Positions 9,623 to 18,191 of a DNA stretch of 64,000 bases are shown here, piece by piece; position 1 is the first letter of the stretch; every line of letters starts with the position of its first letter. The notes beneath the pieces are model-generated. The model was given only the letters and a program-made list of their open reading frames with translations, was not told the origin of the DNA and ran no database searches. Made by a program: the position numbers and the translations under genes. Source of the DNA: Acrocarpospora pleiomorpha (GTDB lineage Bacteria > Actinomycetota > Actinomycetes > Streptosporangiales > Streptosporangiaceae); assembly GCF_009687885.1 (NCBI RefSeq), contig NZ_BLAF01000013.1, forward strand, positions 221,146 to 285,145. The letters run 5' to 3'.

Positions 9623-11256
9623 CAGCGCACTCCTTCCGCGAGCGGGCCCAGCGCCAGGGCGGGCAGGAAGGTCAGCGCGACCAGGATCACGGTGACGCCC
9701 GCGACCAGGCCGACGAACTGCGGCCGGTGTGTGGGCAGCGTGCCCGCCGACACCGGTACGGCCTGCTGCCTCGCCAGCGACCCGGCCAGCGCGAGCACGA
9801 AGATGATCGGCAGGAACCGCCCGAAGGCCATGCAGAGACCGAGCGCCACGCAGTACCAGGGCGTGTTGACGGTGACCCCGGCGAAGGCCGAGCCGTTGTT
9901 GTTGGCGGCGGAGGTGAAGGCGTAGAGGATCTCGGAGAAGCCGTGCGGGCCCGAGTTCAGCATGGCCGCCAGGCCCGCCCGGTTGGCCATCGCGACGCCG
10001 GTGCCGGTGAGCACCAGGACGGGGGTGACCAGAAAGTAGAGGGAGGCCAGTTTGATCTCCCGGGCGCCGATGCGTTTGCCCAGGTATTCGGGGGTTCTGC
10101 CGACCATCAGGCCGGCGATGAAGACGGTGATGACGGCGAGGATGAGCATGCCGTACAGGCCGGAGCCGGTGCCGCCGGGGGCGACCTCGCCGAGCATCAT
10201 GTTGAGCAGCGTCATCATGCCGCCGAGCGGGGTGAAGGAGTCGTGGGCGGAGTTGGTCGCGCCGGTGGAGGTGAGCGTGGTCGCCGCCGCGAAGGTGGCG
10301 GAGTCGGCGACGCCGAACCTGGTCTCCTTTCCCTCCATAGCCGCGCCTACTGCTTGAGGGACGGTGGCGTCGCCGCTGAGTTCGAAAACGTTGAGCAGGA
10401 TGACGCTGAGCACCGCGAGGGTGGCCATCACGGCGAGGATCGCGTAGCCCTGGCGGAGCTGGCCGATCATCCGGCCGAAGGTGCGCGGGAACGAGAACGG
10501 GATCAGCAGCAGGAGGAAGATCTCGATCCAGTTCGTCCAGGTCTGCGGGTTTTCAAAGGGGTGGGCGGAGTTGGTGTTGTAGAAGCCGCCGCCGTTGGTG
10601 CCGAGTTCCTTGATGGCCTCCTGGCTGGCCACCGGGCCGCCGGTCAGGTGCTGGGTTCCGCCCGCGAGGGTGGCGATCTCGTGCGGGCCGGTGAAGTTCT
10701 GCACGACGCCGCCGGCCACCAGGATCAGCGCGCCGATGAACGCGATGGGCAGCAGGATCCGTACGGTGCCCTGGATCAGGTCCGCCCAGAAGTTGCCGAT
10801 GGTCTCGCTGCCGCGCCGGGCGAAGCCGCGGACCAGGGCCACGGCCACCGACATGCCGACGGCCGCCGACACGAAGTTCTGCACGGCCAGGCCGGACATC
10901 TGGACCAGGTGGCCCATGGTGTGCTCGCCCGCGTACGCCTGCCAGTTGGTGTTGGTGACGAAGCTGATCGCGGTGTTCCAGGCCACGTGGGTGGGGACCG
11001 CGTCGAAGCCGAGGGAAAGCAGGAGGTGGTGCTGGAGGCGCTGCAGGCCGTACACGACCAGGATGGAGATCAAGGAGAAGGCGAGCAGGGCTCGGGCGTA
11101 GGCGGGCCAGCGTTGTTCGATGTCCGGGCGCACACCGAGCAGGCGGTAGAGCACTCGTTCCCGGCCGGGAGGGCGGCTGTAGACGCGGGCCATGTAGTCG
11201 CCCAGCGGCTTGTGAACGAGCGCGAGCGCGAGGATCAACGAGGCGATGAAGAACAT
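9622..11256 (-). CDS. kdpA: KdpA, potassium-binding channel-like subunit
   Basis: A 544-aa integral membrane subunit of the SKT superfamily that selects K+ and passes it to KdpB. The four pseudo-repeats show filter-type segments ([40 protein letters not shown]). About ten membrane helices are apparent, starting with [15 protein letters not shown]. Length and order match the family. The ATG is immediately after the kdpF TAG (no spacer), and the stop overlaps the kdpB start. Confidence 0.97.
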   Translation of the reverse strand: MFFIASLILALALVHKPLGDYMARVYSRPPGRERVLYRLLGVRPDIEQRWPAYARALLAFSLISILVVYGLQRLQHHLLLSLGFDAVPTHVAWNTAISFVTNTNWQAYAGEHTMGHLVQMSGLAVQNFVSAAVGMSVAVALVRGFARRGSETIGNFWADLIQGTVRILLPIAFIGALILVAGGVVQNFTGPHEIATLAGGTQHLTGGPVASQEAIKELGTNGGGFYNTNSAHPFENPQTWTNWIEIFLLLLIPFSFPRTFGRMIGQLRQGYAILAVMATLAVLSVILLNVFELSGDATVPQAVGAAMEGKETRFGVADSATFAAATTLTSTGATNSAHDSFTPLGGMMTLLNMMLGEVAPGGTGSGLYGMLILAVITVFIAGLMVGRTPEYLGKRIGAREIKLASLYFLVTPVLVLTGTGVAMANRAGLAAMLNSGPHGFSEILYAFTSAANNNGSAFAGVTVNTPWYCVALGLCMAFGRFLPIIFVLALAGSLARQQAVPVSAGTLPTHRPQFVGLVAGVTVILVALTFLPALALGPLAEGVR

Positions 11257-11346
11257 CTAGAACCGCTCGGGAAACAGGAGCGCGGCGACCATGAAGATCG
11301 CGAGCAGGATCGCGCCGACGAGGCCGATGGCGTTCACGGCGCTCAC
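11257..11346 (-). CDS. kdpF: KdpF, small stabilising subunit
   Basis: A 29-aa single-helix protein starting at GTG 11346. It reads V-S-A-V-N-A-I-G-L-V-G, followed by a hydrophobic stretch (AILLAIFMVAALL) and the family's typical C-terminal FPERF. It abuts kdpA. KdpF is a lipid-like stabiliser between KdpA and KdpB in the complex. Its GTG overlaps the stop codon of the preceding 27-aa ORF (GTGA), so the two are coupled. Confidence 0.9.
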   Translation of the reverse strand: MSAVNAIGLVGAILLAIFMVAALLFPERF

Positions 11347-11426
11347 AGCCGTTCCACCGCCTTCACGACGAGCCCGAAGACCACGAAGATCACGATGGTC
11401 AGCATGAGGAAGATGAGGTCGGCCAT
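11343..11426 (-). CDS. 27-aa predicted membrane peptide leading the kdp operon
   Basis: The ORF runs from ATG 11426 to TGA 11343 and encodes MADLIFLMLTIVIFVVFG followed by LVVKAVERL. It is one hydrophobic helix with a short basic/acidic tail. A strong ribosome site (AAGGAACGAGG) precedes the ATG, and the stop overlaps the kdpF GTG by four bases. Position, coupling and composition argue for a translated gene rather than chance. It is not KdpF, which follows it. It could be an additional small subunit or a leader that sets translation of kdpF. I do not have a named family for it. Confidence 0.65.
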   Translation of the reverse strand: MADLIFLMLTIVIFVVFGLVVKAVERL

Positions 11427-11548
11427 CCTCGTTCCTTGGCTAGTCGGATCATGTACATGACCAGCAAAGACCGTGAATCAGGCGCCAATGCCCCACTTGA
11501 CGCTTCCGATACAGCGTCCCCTCATGTCTTGACGTTACTCTGACGTCC
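11427..11548. promoter_or_regulatory. divergent promoter region for kdp (minus) and the Nudix gene (plus)
   Basis: This 122-bp gap separates two divergently read genes, so it must hold both promoters. It contains a perfect 10-bp palindrome, CATGTACATG, at 11450-11459, about 25 bp upstream of the first kdp ORF, and a TTGACG element at about 11528 facing the Nudix gene. KdpE presumably binds here, but I cannot point to a specific KdpE box. Confidence 0.45.
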
Positions 11549-12028
11549 GTGAACACCCACTGCTCCTATTGCGGCACGGCTTTCGCGCCGGATCAGCCGT
11601 GGCCGCGGGCGTGCGCGCACTGCGGTAAGACCAGCTATCGCAACCCGCTGCCGGTCGCGGTCCTGCTGCTGCCGGTGGACGATGGCCTGCTGGTGCTGCG
11701 GCGGAACGTCGAACCGCACATCGGCGCGCTCGCGCTGCCGGGCGGGTTCATCGAAGTGGGCGAGACCTGGCAGGAGGCGGCCGTCCGGGAGCTCCGGGAG
11801 GAGACCGGGGTGGTCACCGCGGTGACGGGGGTGCGCCTGTTCGACGCGTTGAGCGCGCCCGACGGGACCGTGCTGATCTTCGGGCTGGGGGCGTGGACGC
11901 CGGGCGTCGCGCTGCCGCCGGTCGCGGCCACGGCCGAGGCGAGCGAGTTCCTGGTCATCGACAAAGCGCAGGAGCTGGCGTTCCCGCTGCACACGCAGGT
12001 GGTGGCGCGCTACTTCACCGGAGGGTGA
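11549..12028 (+). CDS. Nudix hydrolase with N-terminal zinc ribbon
   Basis: A 159-aa protein. The first 30 residues hold two CxxC pairs (CSYC and CAHC), a zinc ribbon like that of NADH pyrophosphatase-type Nudix proteins. The Nudix box is complete: GGFIEVGETWQEAA followed by VRELREETGV matches GX5EX7REUXEEXGU. Such enzymes hydrolyse nucleoside diphosphates linked to another group; the substrate here is not evident. It starts with GTG at 11549 and stands alone between the kdp promoter and the next gene. Confidence 0.85.
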   Translation: MNTHCSYCGTAFAPDQPWPRACAHCGKTSYRNPLPVAVLLLPVDDGLLVLRRNVEPHIGALALPGGFIEVGETWQEAAVRELREETGVVTAVTGVRLFDALSAPDGTVLIFGLGAWTPGVALPPVAATAEASEFLVIDKAQELAFPLHTQVVARYFTGG

Positions 12029-12099
12029 ACGCCGGGGCGGGCTGAGCCGTACCTTCCAGCGCGGGGCCGACCGATGTCCCGCGTCAGGGAAGTGATCTC

Positions 12100-12549
12100 A
12101 TGACGGTTCTGCGCCAGGTGGTCAGCCGGTTGTGCTGGACGGTAGCGCTGGTGGGCTCGGTGCCCCTGATCGCCGGGTCCCTCAGCGGCAACAGCAGCGC
12201 GGCCCAGCTGCCCGCCGGGCCACACCAGCATCATCAGGCCAAGCCCGCAGGCGGCCCGGCCACGTTGGAGGAGCTCGCCACCAAGATCGGGTGTTCGCTC
12301 TCGATCCAGGGCAAGGGCAAGGACATGCGGCAGGGGTCGTGCGCCGGGACCGGCAGCCCGTTCACGCTGGTGTCGTTCGACACCGACGCCGGGCAGAAGG
12401 ACTGGCTGACGGCGGCCGAAGCCTACGGCGGGACCTATGTGATCGGCACCCGGTGGGTGGTGGTCGGCCTGCCCGAGATGGTGGAACCGCTGGCCGAGAA
12501 GCTCGGCGGGCGGCTGGAGCAGGCGGAGCACGGCGGCGGGCACTCCTGA
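12100..12549 (+). CDS. small exported protein of unknown function
   Basis: A 149-aa protein with a basic start, a hydrophobic stretch at about 12-27 and an Ala-rich SSAAQ site near 34, so it is probably secreted. A His-rich segment (GPHQHHQAK) follows. The mature part holds two cysteines (KIGCSLS and GSCAG), which could form a disulfide. The C-terminus ends in HGGGHS. It lies 2 bp upstream of the CopD-CtaG-like gene and is probably co-transcribed with it. The His and Cys content and the neighbour hint at metal (copper) handling, but that is inference. I do not recognise a family. Confidence 0.65.
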   Translation: MTVLRQVVSRLCWTVALVGSVPLIAGSLSGNSSAAQLPAGPHQHHQAKPAGGPATLEELATKIGCSLSIQGKGKDMRQGSCAGTGSPFTLVSFDTDAGQKDWLTAAEAYGGTYVIGTRWVVVGLPEMVEPLAEKLGGRLEQAEHGGGHS

Positions 12550-12551
12550 TC

Positions 12552-14297
12552 ATGAGGAGCCGACTGGTCGGATTCGGGGTGCTGTTCGCCGGGTTCGGGG
12601 TGTTGCTGGTCGCGTTCTGGTTCGGCGGGGATCGGAATCTTCCGGCCATCCGGGGGTTGCCGTCGCCGGGGCCGCTGACGTCGTGGGGACTGCCGGTGAT
12701 GCGGCTGCTGCACGACCTGTGCGCGGTGGCGACCATGGGGTCACTGCTGGCGGCCGTGCTGCTTGAGGACGGGCGGTCGATCCTGCGACGGGCGGTGCCG
12801 CGCTGGGCGCTGGCCTGGGCGGCGAGTGCGGCGGCGACCGTGCTGCTGACCTTGTCCGACTTCGTCGGGGTGCCGGTGGGCGAGGCGTTGCGCTCCGGGG
12901 CGCTGTCGACGTTCCTGCTCTACGTGCCGCAGGGGCTGGCCTTTCTCATCGTGTACGGCCTGACGCTGGCGATCACCCTGCTCAGCTTCCTGCGCGCGAA
13001 GCCGTGGTTCCTGCTTTTGTTGGCGCTGGTGGCGCTGCTGCCGCCCGCGTATGCCGGGCATTCGGCGTCGGCCGCCGACCACGATTTCGCGATCTCCAGT
13101 CTGATGTTGCATCTGACGGCGGTGACGCTGTGGGTGGGCGGGCTGTTCGGGTTACTGGTGTTTCTTCGTAAGTCGGAGCAGCCTCTCGCGGCGGTGCGGA
13201 GGTTCAGCACGATCGCGTTGTGCTGTTACGGGGCGGTCGCGATCTCCGGGGCGGTGAACGCGTGGGTGCGGCTGGGGTCGCTGTCGCAGCTGTTCGGGTC
13301 GCGGTATGGGCTGCTTGTGGTGGGCAAGATGGTCGCGCTCGTCGTGCTGGGGTTCTTCGGGTGGCGGCATCGGAGGTCGACGATCGTCGCCATGGAGGCG
13401 GGGGTGCGGGCGCCGTTCCTGCGGTTGGCCGGAGGTGAGCTGGTGCTGATGGCGGCGGGGATGGGGTTGGCGGTCGCGCTGTCGCGGACGCCTCCGCCGC
13501 CGGGTGGGGACAGCACGCATGCGGTGCTGGGGTTCGATCTCGCGCCGTTCACGGCCTGGGGGCTGGTTTCTGAGATGCGGTTGGATCCGTTGTTGCTGCT
13601 GGTCGTGGTGGCGGCGGGGGTTGGTTATGTCGTGGGGGTACGGCGGATGCCGTCGTGGCCGCGGTGGCGGACGGTGGCGTGGTTCGCCGGGCTTGTTGTC
13701 GTCGCGTACGGGATGGTGGGCGGGGTTGGGGTTTATGCGCGGGCCATCTTCTCGGTGCACATGGTGCAGTACGCGTTGGTCGGGACGGTTGGGCCTGTGT
13801 TGCTGGCGCTGGGGATGCCGCTCGCGTTGATACGTCGACCTATACGGATTTATCCGGCGGTCGCGGCGGTTGCTTACGCGTTGCCGTTGCCGTTGCTGTT
13901 CCTGACCCCGTTGTACGAAATTTCGCAATCCGTACTGGTCGTCCGGCTGATCGTGATGATTTATCTGGCTATTTCGGGCGCGGTGTTCTTTGTGGTCGTC
14001 CGGCCGTGGGCGGCGACGGGAGTGGTCGCCGGGGTGCAGGGGGTCGTGGCATTCCTGCTGCTCATCGGCCCGATCCAAGGGCAGGCGTGGTTCTCAGGGC
14101 TGGAGCTCGAATGGCTGCCGGCGGCGCAGGCCGACCAGAGGCTCGGGGCGCTGCTCTACGCCGGAATCACGCTGGTCGCGCTGCTGGGAATCACCCAACC
14201 GGCCTGGTCCAGGCGCGGGGGTCGGAGAGATTCGGAACGGAATCCGGCGTTAACGCGGATCCCGGTGGTCAGCGAGTCCGGCACTGTCGGCGGCTGA
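12552..14297 (+). CDS. CopD and CtaG domain fusion membrane protein (copper handling)
   Basis: A 581-aa polytopic protein with about 14 hydrophobic segments. The N-terminal half (to about 320) resembles the CopD copper-import domain, including a HSASAADHDF segment and the conserved LHLTAVTLWVGGLFGL helix. The C-terminal half resembles CtaG (caa3-type oxidase assembly), with VHMVQYALVGTVGPVLLALG. CopD-CtaG fusions are common in actinobacteria and are linked to copper delivery to respiratory oxidase or copper resistance. The ATG at 12552 is used because the earlier open frame only overlaps the preceding gene. The CtaG half reads HMVQY where HMVQH is usual, so a possible metal-ligand His is replaced. 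Confidence 0.8.
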   Translation: MRSRLVGFGVLFAGFGVLLVAFWFGGDRNLPAIRGLPSPGPLTSWGLPVMRLLHDLCAVATMGSLLAAVLLEDGRSILRRAVPRWALAWAASAAATVLLTLSDFVGVPVGEALRSGALSTFLLYVPQGLAFLIVYGLTLAITLLSFLRAKPWFLLLLALVALLPPAYAGHSASAADHDFAISSLMLHLTAVTLWVGGLFGLLVFLRKSEQPLAAVRRFSTIALCCYGAVAISGAVNAWVRLGSLSQLFGSRYGLLVVGKMVALVVLGFFGWRHRRSTIVAMEAGVRAPFLRLAGGELVLMAAGMGLAVALSRTPPPPGGDSTHAVLGFDLAPFTAWGLVSEMRLDPLLLLVVVAAGVGYVVGVRRMPSWPRWRTVAWFAGLVVVAYGMVGGVGVYARAIFSVHMVQYALVGTVGPVLLALGMPLALIRRPIRIYPAVAAVAYALPLPLLFLTPLYEISQSVLVVRLIVMIYLAISGAVFFVVVRPWAATGVVAGVQGVVAFLLLIGPIQGQAWFSGLELEWLPAAQADQRLGALLYAGITLVALLGITQPAWSRRGGRRDSERNPALTRIPVVSESGTVGG

Positions 14298-14405
14298 TGC
14301 CGAGCAGACGCGCTTGCGTCGGGGCCGACGATCCTTCGATGCATGCGGGTCCCGTCGCGAAGCTGCGAGAGCCGACCGGGTGGACGTTACGGTTCTCGTT
14401 CGCGG

Positions 14406-16211
14406 TCAGGGGGTGACGATGGCGAAGTCCGGCGTGGGCTCCTCCAACACGGCGGTCAGCCGTTGCAGGACGGTCATGTCGCCGTCGTGGTCGATGCCGT
14501 CGGCACCGGCGTCTCCGGCCAGCAGGCCGAGCAGGCGCTGCCTGGTCAGCCGGAGCGTCAGGTCCGCGCCGTCGCCGGCCGGCGAGTTCTCGTGGATCAG
14601 GGCGCCGTTGGACATCGTGGTGCGGTGGTGCTCGTCCAGGTCGGTGAGATGCCAGTCGATCGCGAAGCGCTCGTTCCAGGCCCTCGGTCCGTGCACGCGG
14701 ATGGCGATGGAGTCGAAGATCTGCTCCGCGGTCAGCGCGCTGAGCATGTCCGGTGAGGTGGTGTCGGTCACGCGAGCCGAGGCGCGGCCGGTTAGCTCGG
14801 TGGCGCCGGTCAGGAAAAAGTTGCGCCAGGTGGCGTTCTCGGCGCCATGGCCCATCCGCGTGTAGACCTGGGCCAGAAGCCCGCGGGCCGCGGAGTCGTT
14901 CTCATTGGCGAACACCGCATGGTTGAGCAGGGTTGCCGCGAAGCGCAGGTCGCCCTCCTGGACGTAGCGCTCGGCCAGCCCCACCACTGCGGAGGCGCCG
15001 CCAAGGCATTCGACGTAGCGGCGCGCCTGCTCGACGGGCGGGTGCTCCCACAGATGGGCCGGGTTTCCGTCGAACCAGCCCAGGTAGCGCTGGTAGATCG
15101 CTTTGATGTTGTGGCTGACCGAACCGTAGTAGCCATGGGTGTGCCAAGCCTGCTCGAGAGCGGGCGGCATCTGCATGACCTCGGCGATTTCGGGGCCGGT
15201 CATGCCGCGGTTCAGCATGCGCACGGTCTGGTCGTGCAGGTAGGCGTACAGGTCGCGCTGCTGGGACAGGAAGGTGACGATGGCGTCCCTGCCCCAGGTA
15301 GGCCAGTGGTGGGAGGCGAACGCCACGTCCGCCTGGTCGGCGAACAGCGCGATGGCCTCGGTCAGGTAGCGGGCCCAGATGTGGGTGTCGCGGACCAGCG
15401 CGCCGCGCAGGGTGAGCACGTTGTGCAGGTTGTGGGTGGCGTTCTCGGCCATGCACAGGGCGCGGCGGTCGGGGAACAGAAAGTTCATCTCCGCCGGCGC
15501 CTCGGTGCCGGGGGTGAGCTGGAAGACGATGCGGACACCGTCGACCGTCTCCTCCTGCCCGGTGTGGGCGATGTCGAGGGTGGGCGGGATGAGCGAGACG
15601 GTGCCGGCCGAGGTGCCCATGCCCAGCCCGCAGCCGAGCTGACCTTCCGGAGAGCGGGGCAGGAGCTGGCCGTACATGTACAGGGCGCGGCGGTTCATGG
15701 CGGTGCCGACGTAGACGTTCTCGGAGACGGCGTGCTCCAGGAAATGGGCGGGGGCGATGACGGGGATGTCGGCGCCGTCAGTGACGCCGCGGGCACCCCC
15801 GAAGTGGTCGGCGTGGGAGTGGGTGTAGATCAGACCGGTGACCGGGCGCTCACCTCGGTGGTCGCGGTAGAGCCGCAGCGCGGCGGCGGCGCACTCGGTG
15901 GAGATGAGCGGGTCGATGACGATGACGCCGCGTTCGCCCTCCACCAGGGTCATGTTGGACAGGTCGAGACCGCGCACCTGGTAGATGCCGTCGGTCACCT
16001 CGAACAACCCTTGCTTGGCGCAGAGCCGCGCCTGCCGCCACAAGCTCGGATTCGCGGCCTGCGGGCAGTCGCCGCTGAGGAAATCGTAGGAGTCGTTGTC
16101 CCAGATGACCTTGCCGTCGGCCGCCTTGACCACACCGGGGGTCAGTTTGGCGATGAAGCCGCGCTCCGCGTTGTCGAAGTCGGTCCGATCGTGAAAGGGA
16201 AGGTCTGCCAT
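14406..16211 (-). CDS. alkyl/aryl sulfatase (SdsA1/BDS1-type metallo-beta-lactamase fold)
   Basis: A 601-aa enzyme that hydrolyses primary alkyl sulfates such as SDS. The metallo-beta-lactamase zinc motif HSHADHFGG lies at 131-139, followed by further conserved segments (FPDRRALCMAENATHNLHN). A helical dimerisation domain with LAERYVQEGDLRFAATLLNHAVF covers about 390-470, and the C-terminus (about 480-601) is SCP2-like. The order matches SdsA1/BDS1. There is no signal peptide (MADLPFHDRTDFDN), unlike secreted Pseudomonas SdsA1, so it probably acts in the cytoplasm. The upstream minus-strand TetR gene is the obvious candidate regulator. Confidence 0.93.
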   Translation of the reverse strand: MADLPFHDRTDFDNAERGFIAKLTPGVVKAADGKVIWDNDSYDFLSGDCPQAANPSLWRQARLCAKQGLFEVTDGIYQVRGLDLSNMTLVEGERGVIVIDPLISTECAAAALRLYRDHRGERPVTGLIYTHSHADHFGGARGVTDGADIPVIAPAHFLEHAVSENVYVGTAMNRRALYMYGQLLPRSPEGQLGCGLGMGTSAGTVSLIPPTLDIAHTGQEETVDGVRIVFQLTPGTEAPAEMNFLFPDRRALCMAENATHNLHNVLTLRGALVRDTHIWARYLTEAIALFADQADVAFASHHWPTWGRDAIVTFLSQQRDLYAYLHDQTVRMLNRGMTGPEIAEVMQMPPALEQAWHTHGYYGSVSHNIKAIYQRYLGWFDGNPAHLWEHPPVEQARRYVECLGGASAVVGLAERYVQEGDLRFAATLLNHAVFANENDSAARGLLAQVYTRMGHGAENATWRNFFLTGATELTGRASARVTDTTSPDMLSALTAEQIFDSIAIRVHGPRAWNERFAIDWHLTDLDEHHRTTMSNGALIHENSPAGDGADLTLRLTRQRLLGLLAGDAGADGIDHDGDMTVLQRLTAVLEEPTPDFAIVTP

Positions 16212-16647
16212 GGGACGGTCGTGCCCCGGGCCGCCTCCGATAAGGCAAGGAGAGCCTCAAGAAAGAACGGGTCGGCCTTTGCCACGACCGTGCCGTTACC
16301 GTGCCGTCGGCTCTGACGGCACCGGTAGTCGCCGTTGCGCTGGTCATGCTGAACGGTCATGCTGAGCGCGATGACCCAGCCCACCCACGATGCCCTGGAG
16401 CACGCCGAAGGCCACCACGCGGAGGGTGGTGGCGGCCCAGCCGGCTAGCGATGATCACCACGCCCGAACCCGCCGGATAATGGGTCAGCATGGGAGTGGA
16501 CAGCAGCCCCATCAGCACCCCGCGTACCCGATCACTAGGAAGACAGCGATCAGCAGCGCGAGTTGCGCCGCCGAGCCTGTTGACCAGCAGGAACCTCGTT
16601 AACGCCAATCTCTCTGACCCCCGGCGCCTTGCGGGCACCTCCGAGAT
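16212..16647 (-). pseudogene. 436-bp gap with possible remnant of a membrane protein gene
   Basis: No intact gene fits here. On the minus strand, hydrophobic pieces appear in different frames: LALLIAVFLVIGYAG near 16560-16515, VLMGLLSTPMLTHYPAGSG near 16520-16460, and TTLRVVAFGVLQGIVGG near 16435-16385. Together they read like a polytopic protein broken by frameshifts, vaguely like a permease. An 11-bp direct repeat (GGTCATGCTGA at 16342 and 16355) lies nearby. The segment next to 16211 should also carry the alkylsulfatase promoter. The pseudogene reading is tentative. Confidence 0.25.
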
Positions 16648-17262
16648 TCACGTTCCGTATGCGGCGAGGAAGACTCGCACGCCCTCGTCGGCGTAGTGCT
16701 CGAACTGGGCCTGGGTGAATTCTTCCGGGCTGAACATCAGCTGATTGAGCGGGATCGACAGGACCAGCCAGTTGAAGTGCTGGGCCGCCAGCAGCGGGTC
16801 GGGGGTGCGCAGGAGGCCGCGGCGGGTGAGTTCCTCGAACTGCGTGGCCAGCGTGGTGTGGGCGCGGCCGGGGCCTGAGGCGTACCAGGTGGTGGCCAGG
16901 TCGGGGAAGCGGTCGGCGACCGCGATGATGACGCGGCGCATCTGGACCAGGTGTGGCTGGAGCACGATGGTGATGTGCCTGCGGGCGAAGTCGCGCAGGT
17001 CGGCGGCGATGTCGTCACTGCTCGCCAGGGCCTGCACGTTCGTCTGCGTCTGCGTCTGCGCCTGGGCGATGTCCGCGGTGATGATCTCGATGAACAGGCG
17101 TTCCTTGTCGATGAAGTTCTTGTAGACGGTCTGCTTGGAGACGGCGGCCAGAGCGGCGATCTCGTCCATGCTGGTGCCGCTGTAGCCGTTGCGCAGGAAC
17201 AGGCTGCGGGCGGCGTCCATGATCGCGTGATGCTTGCGAACGGAACGGGACTGGCTGCTCAT
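16648..17262 (-). CDS. TetR-family transcriptional regulator
   Basis: A 204-aa repressor type. The N-terminal TetR helix-turn-helix covers about residues 9-55 (ARSLFLRNGYSGTSMDEIAA then VSKQTVYKNFIDKE). The C-terminal ligand domain is of the TetR_C class common in actinobacteria. Length is typical. It lies upstream of and on the same strand as the alkylsulfatase gene, which suggests that it controls it. A near-perfect palindrome starts 9 bp upstream of its ATG, so autoregulation is likely. Confidence 0.9.
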   Translation of the reverse strand: MSSQSRSVRKHHAIMDAARSLFLRNGYSGTSMDEIAALAAVSKQTVYKNFIDKERLFIEIITADIAQAQTQTQTNVQALASSDDIAADLRDFARRHITIVLQPHLVQMRRVIIAVADRFPDLATTWYASGPGRAHTTLATQFEELTRRGLLRTPDPLLAAQHFNWLVLSIPLNQLMFSPEEFTQAQFEHYADEGVRVFLAAYGT

Positions 17263-17270
17263 GTTTGAAG

Positions 17271-17291
17271 GGTACTAGACTGTCCAGTACC
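17271..17291. promoter_or_regulatory. 21-bp palindromic operator of the TetR gene
   Basis: The half-sites are GGTACT-a-GAC and GTC-c-AGTACC around a central T. The only mismatch is the a/c pair. It sits 9 bp upstream of the TetR ATG (17262), and AGTACT repeats just beyond at 17293-17298. Size and symmetry are typical of TetR operators. No clear second copy is visible next to the alkylsulfatase start. Confidence 0.7.
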
Positions 17292-17309
17292 CAGTACTAG
17301 TCCCACAGA

Positions 17310-18191
17310 TCAGCCAGGTGAGGGATCACCGGCAACCCCTGTGAGCCCGTCGATAGCGCTGGCGATCAACATACGCGCCGCCCGTCCATACTCAGCCACA
17401 CTGGTGTAGAGATCAAACATATGCTCATGCTGGCCGACTTCCTCGGACAATGTCAGCGTTAATTCCGCACTGTATGTCTCTACCAGTACAACTCGGCGAT
17501 CAAGAATCCAAAACCCGTTCAACGGGGTATAGGGCAGCCTGGCCTGCATGGGAATGATTCCTAGGCGGACGCGAGGCATTGCCGCTGCGGCCATGAGACG
17601 ATCCAACTGACCCAACATCACATCAGGAGTGGCCATGCCTAGCTTAAGAGCAGCCTCCAAAATGATGAAGTGGAACGTCCGAGAGTTGCTGTAGAGGACG
17701 TCTTGGCGGCGAAGTCGCACACTCACCCCCTCATCGATGTCATCTGGCGTTCCGTAGAACGCTACAGATTGAGTGAGACGTTCGCGTGCATACTCGCTTG
17801 TTTGGAGAAGACCGGGAATAACGCATGGCTCGAATACACGAAAATTCGTGGTGTTCGTCTCCGCTGCCAGCCAACTCTGTTGCTTAACCTTTGTACCGAG
17901 CCGCAGTTGCCTACGCCACTCACCGTAGAGGGTGTCCACCGCCCTGAGGGAGGCGATCAGGTCGCTTTCCTCGTTCGGCCGCCCTACTGCATCGCACCAG
18001 GCACGAATGTCGTCCTCGGATGGTGTCTGCTTGCCACTCTCTATCTTCGAAACCTTGGAAGGCTGCCAGCCATACCGGGCGGCTAGTTGCCGCCCGGTCA
18101 ATTTGGCATCAAGCCTCAAACCTTTGAGCCTTGCTGCAATTGCTTGGCGGGCGCGAGCAATATCACGCACGAGCTTCGACAAACTCCTCAC
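17310..18191 (-). CDS. XRE-family regulator with DUF5753 domain
   Basis: A 293-aa protein. The helix-turn-helix covers about residues 14-70 (GRQLAARYGWQPSKVSKIESGKQTPSE), and the rest (about 105-280) is the DUF5753 sensor-like domain, with the typical EPCVIPGLLQTSEYAR motif. Such proteins are numerous in spore-forming actinomycetes; the WhiJ/AbaA-like subset acts with small neighbouring proteins in developmental control. The GTG start overlaps the upstream DUF6879 gene by 29 bases; a later start would shorten the overlap. It is the third gene of a compact minus-strand cassette. Confidence 0.9.
   Translation of the reverse strand: MRSLSKLVRDIARARQAIAARLKGLRLDAKLTGRQLAARYGWQPSKVSKIESGKQTPSEDDIRAWCDAVGRPNEESDLIASLRAVDTLYGEWRRQLRLGTKVKQQSWLAAETNTTNFRVFEPCVIPGLLQTSEYARERLTQSVAFYGTPDDIDEGVSVRLRRQDVLYSNSRTFHFIILEAALKLGMATPDVMLGQLDRLMAAAAMPRVRLGIIPMQARLPYTPLNGFWILDRRVVLVETYSAELTLTLSEEVGQHEHMFDLYTSVAEYGRAARMLIASAIDGLTGVAGDPSPG

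Noticed and set aside
12132..12551. Extension of the CopD-CtaG frame by 140 codons
   Set aside because: It overlaps the small exported protein gene in another frame and lacks hydrophobic or conserved sequence.
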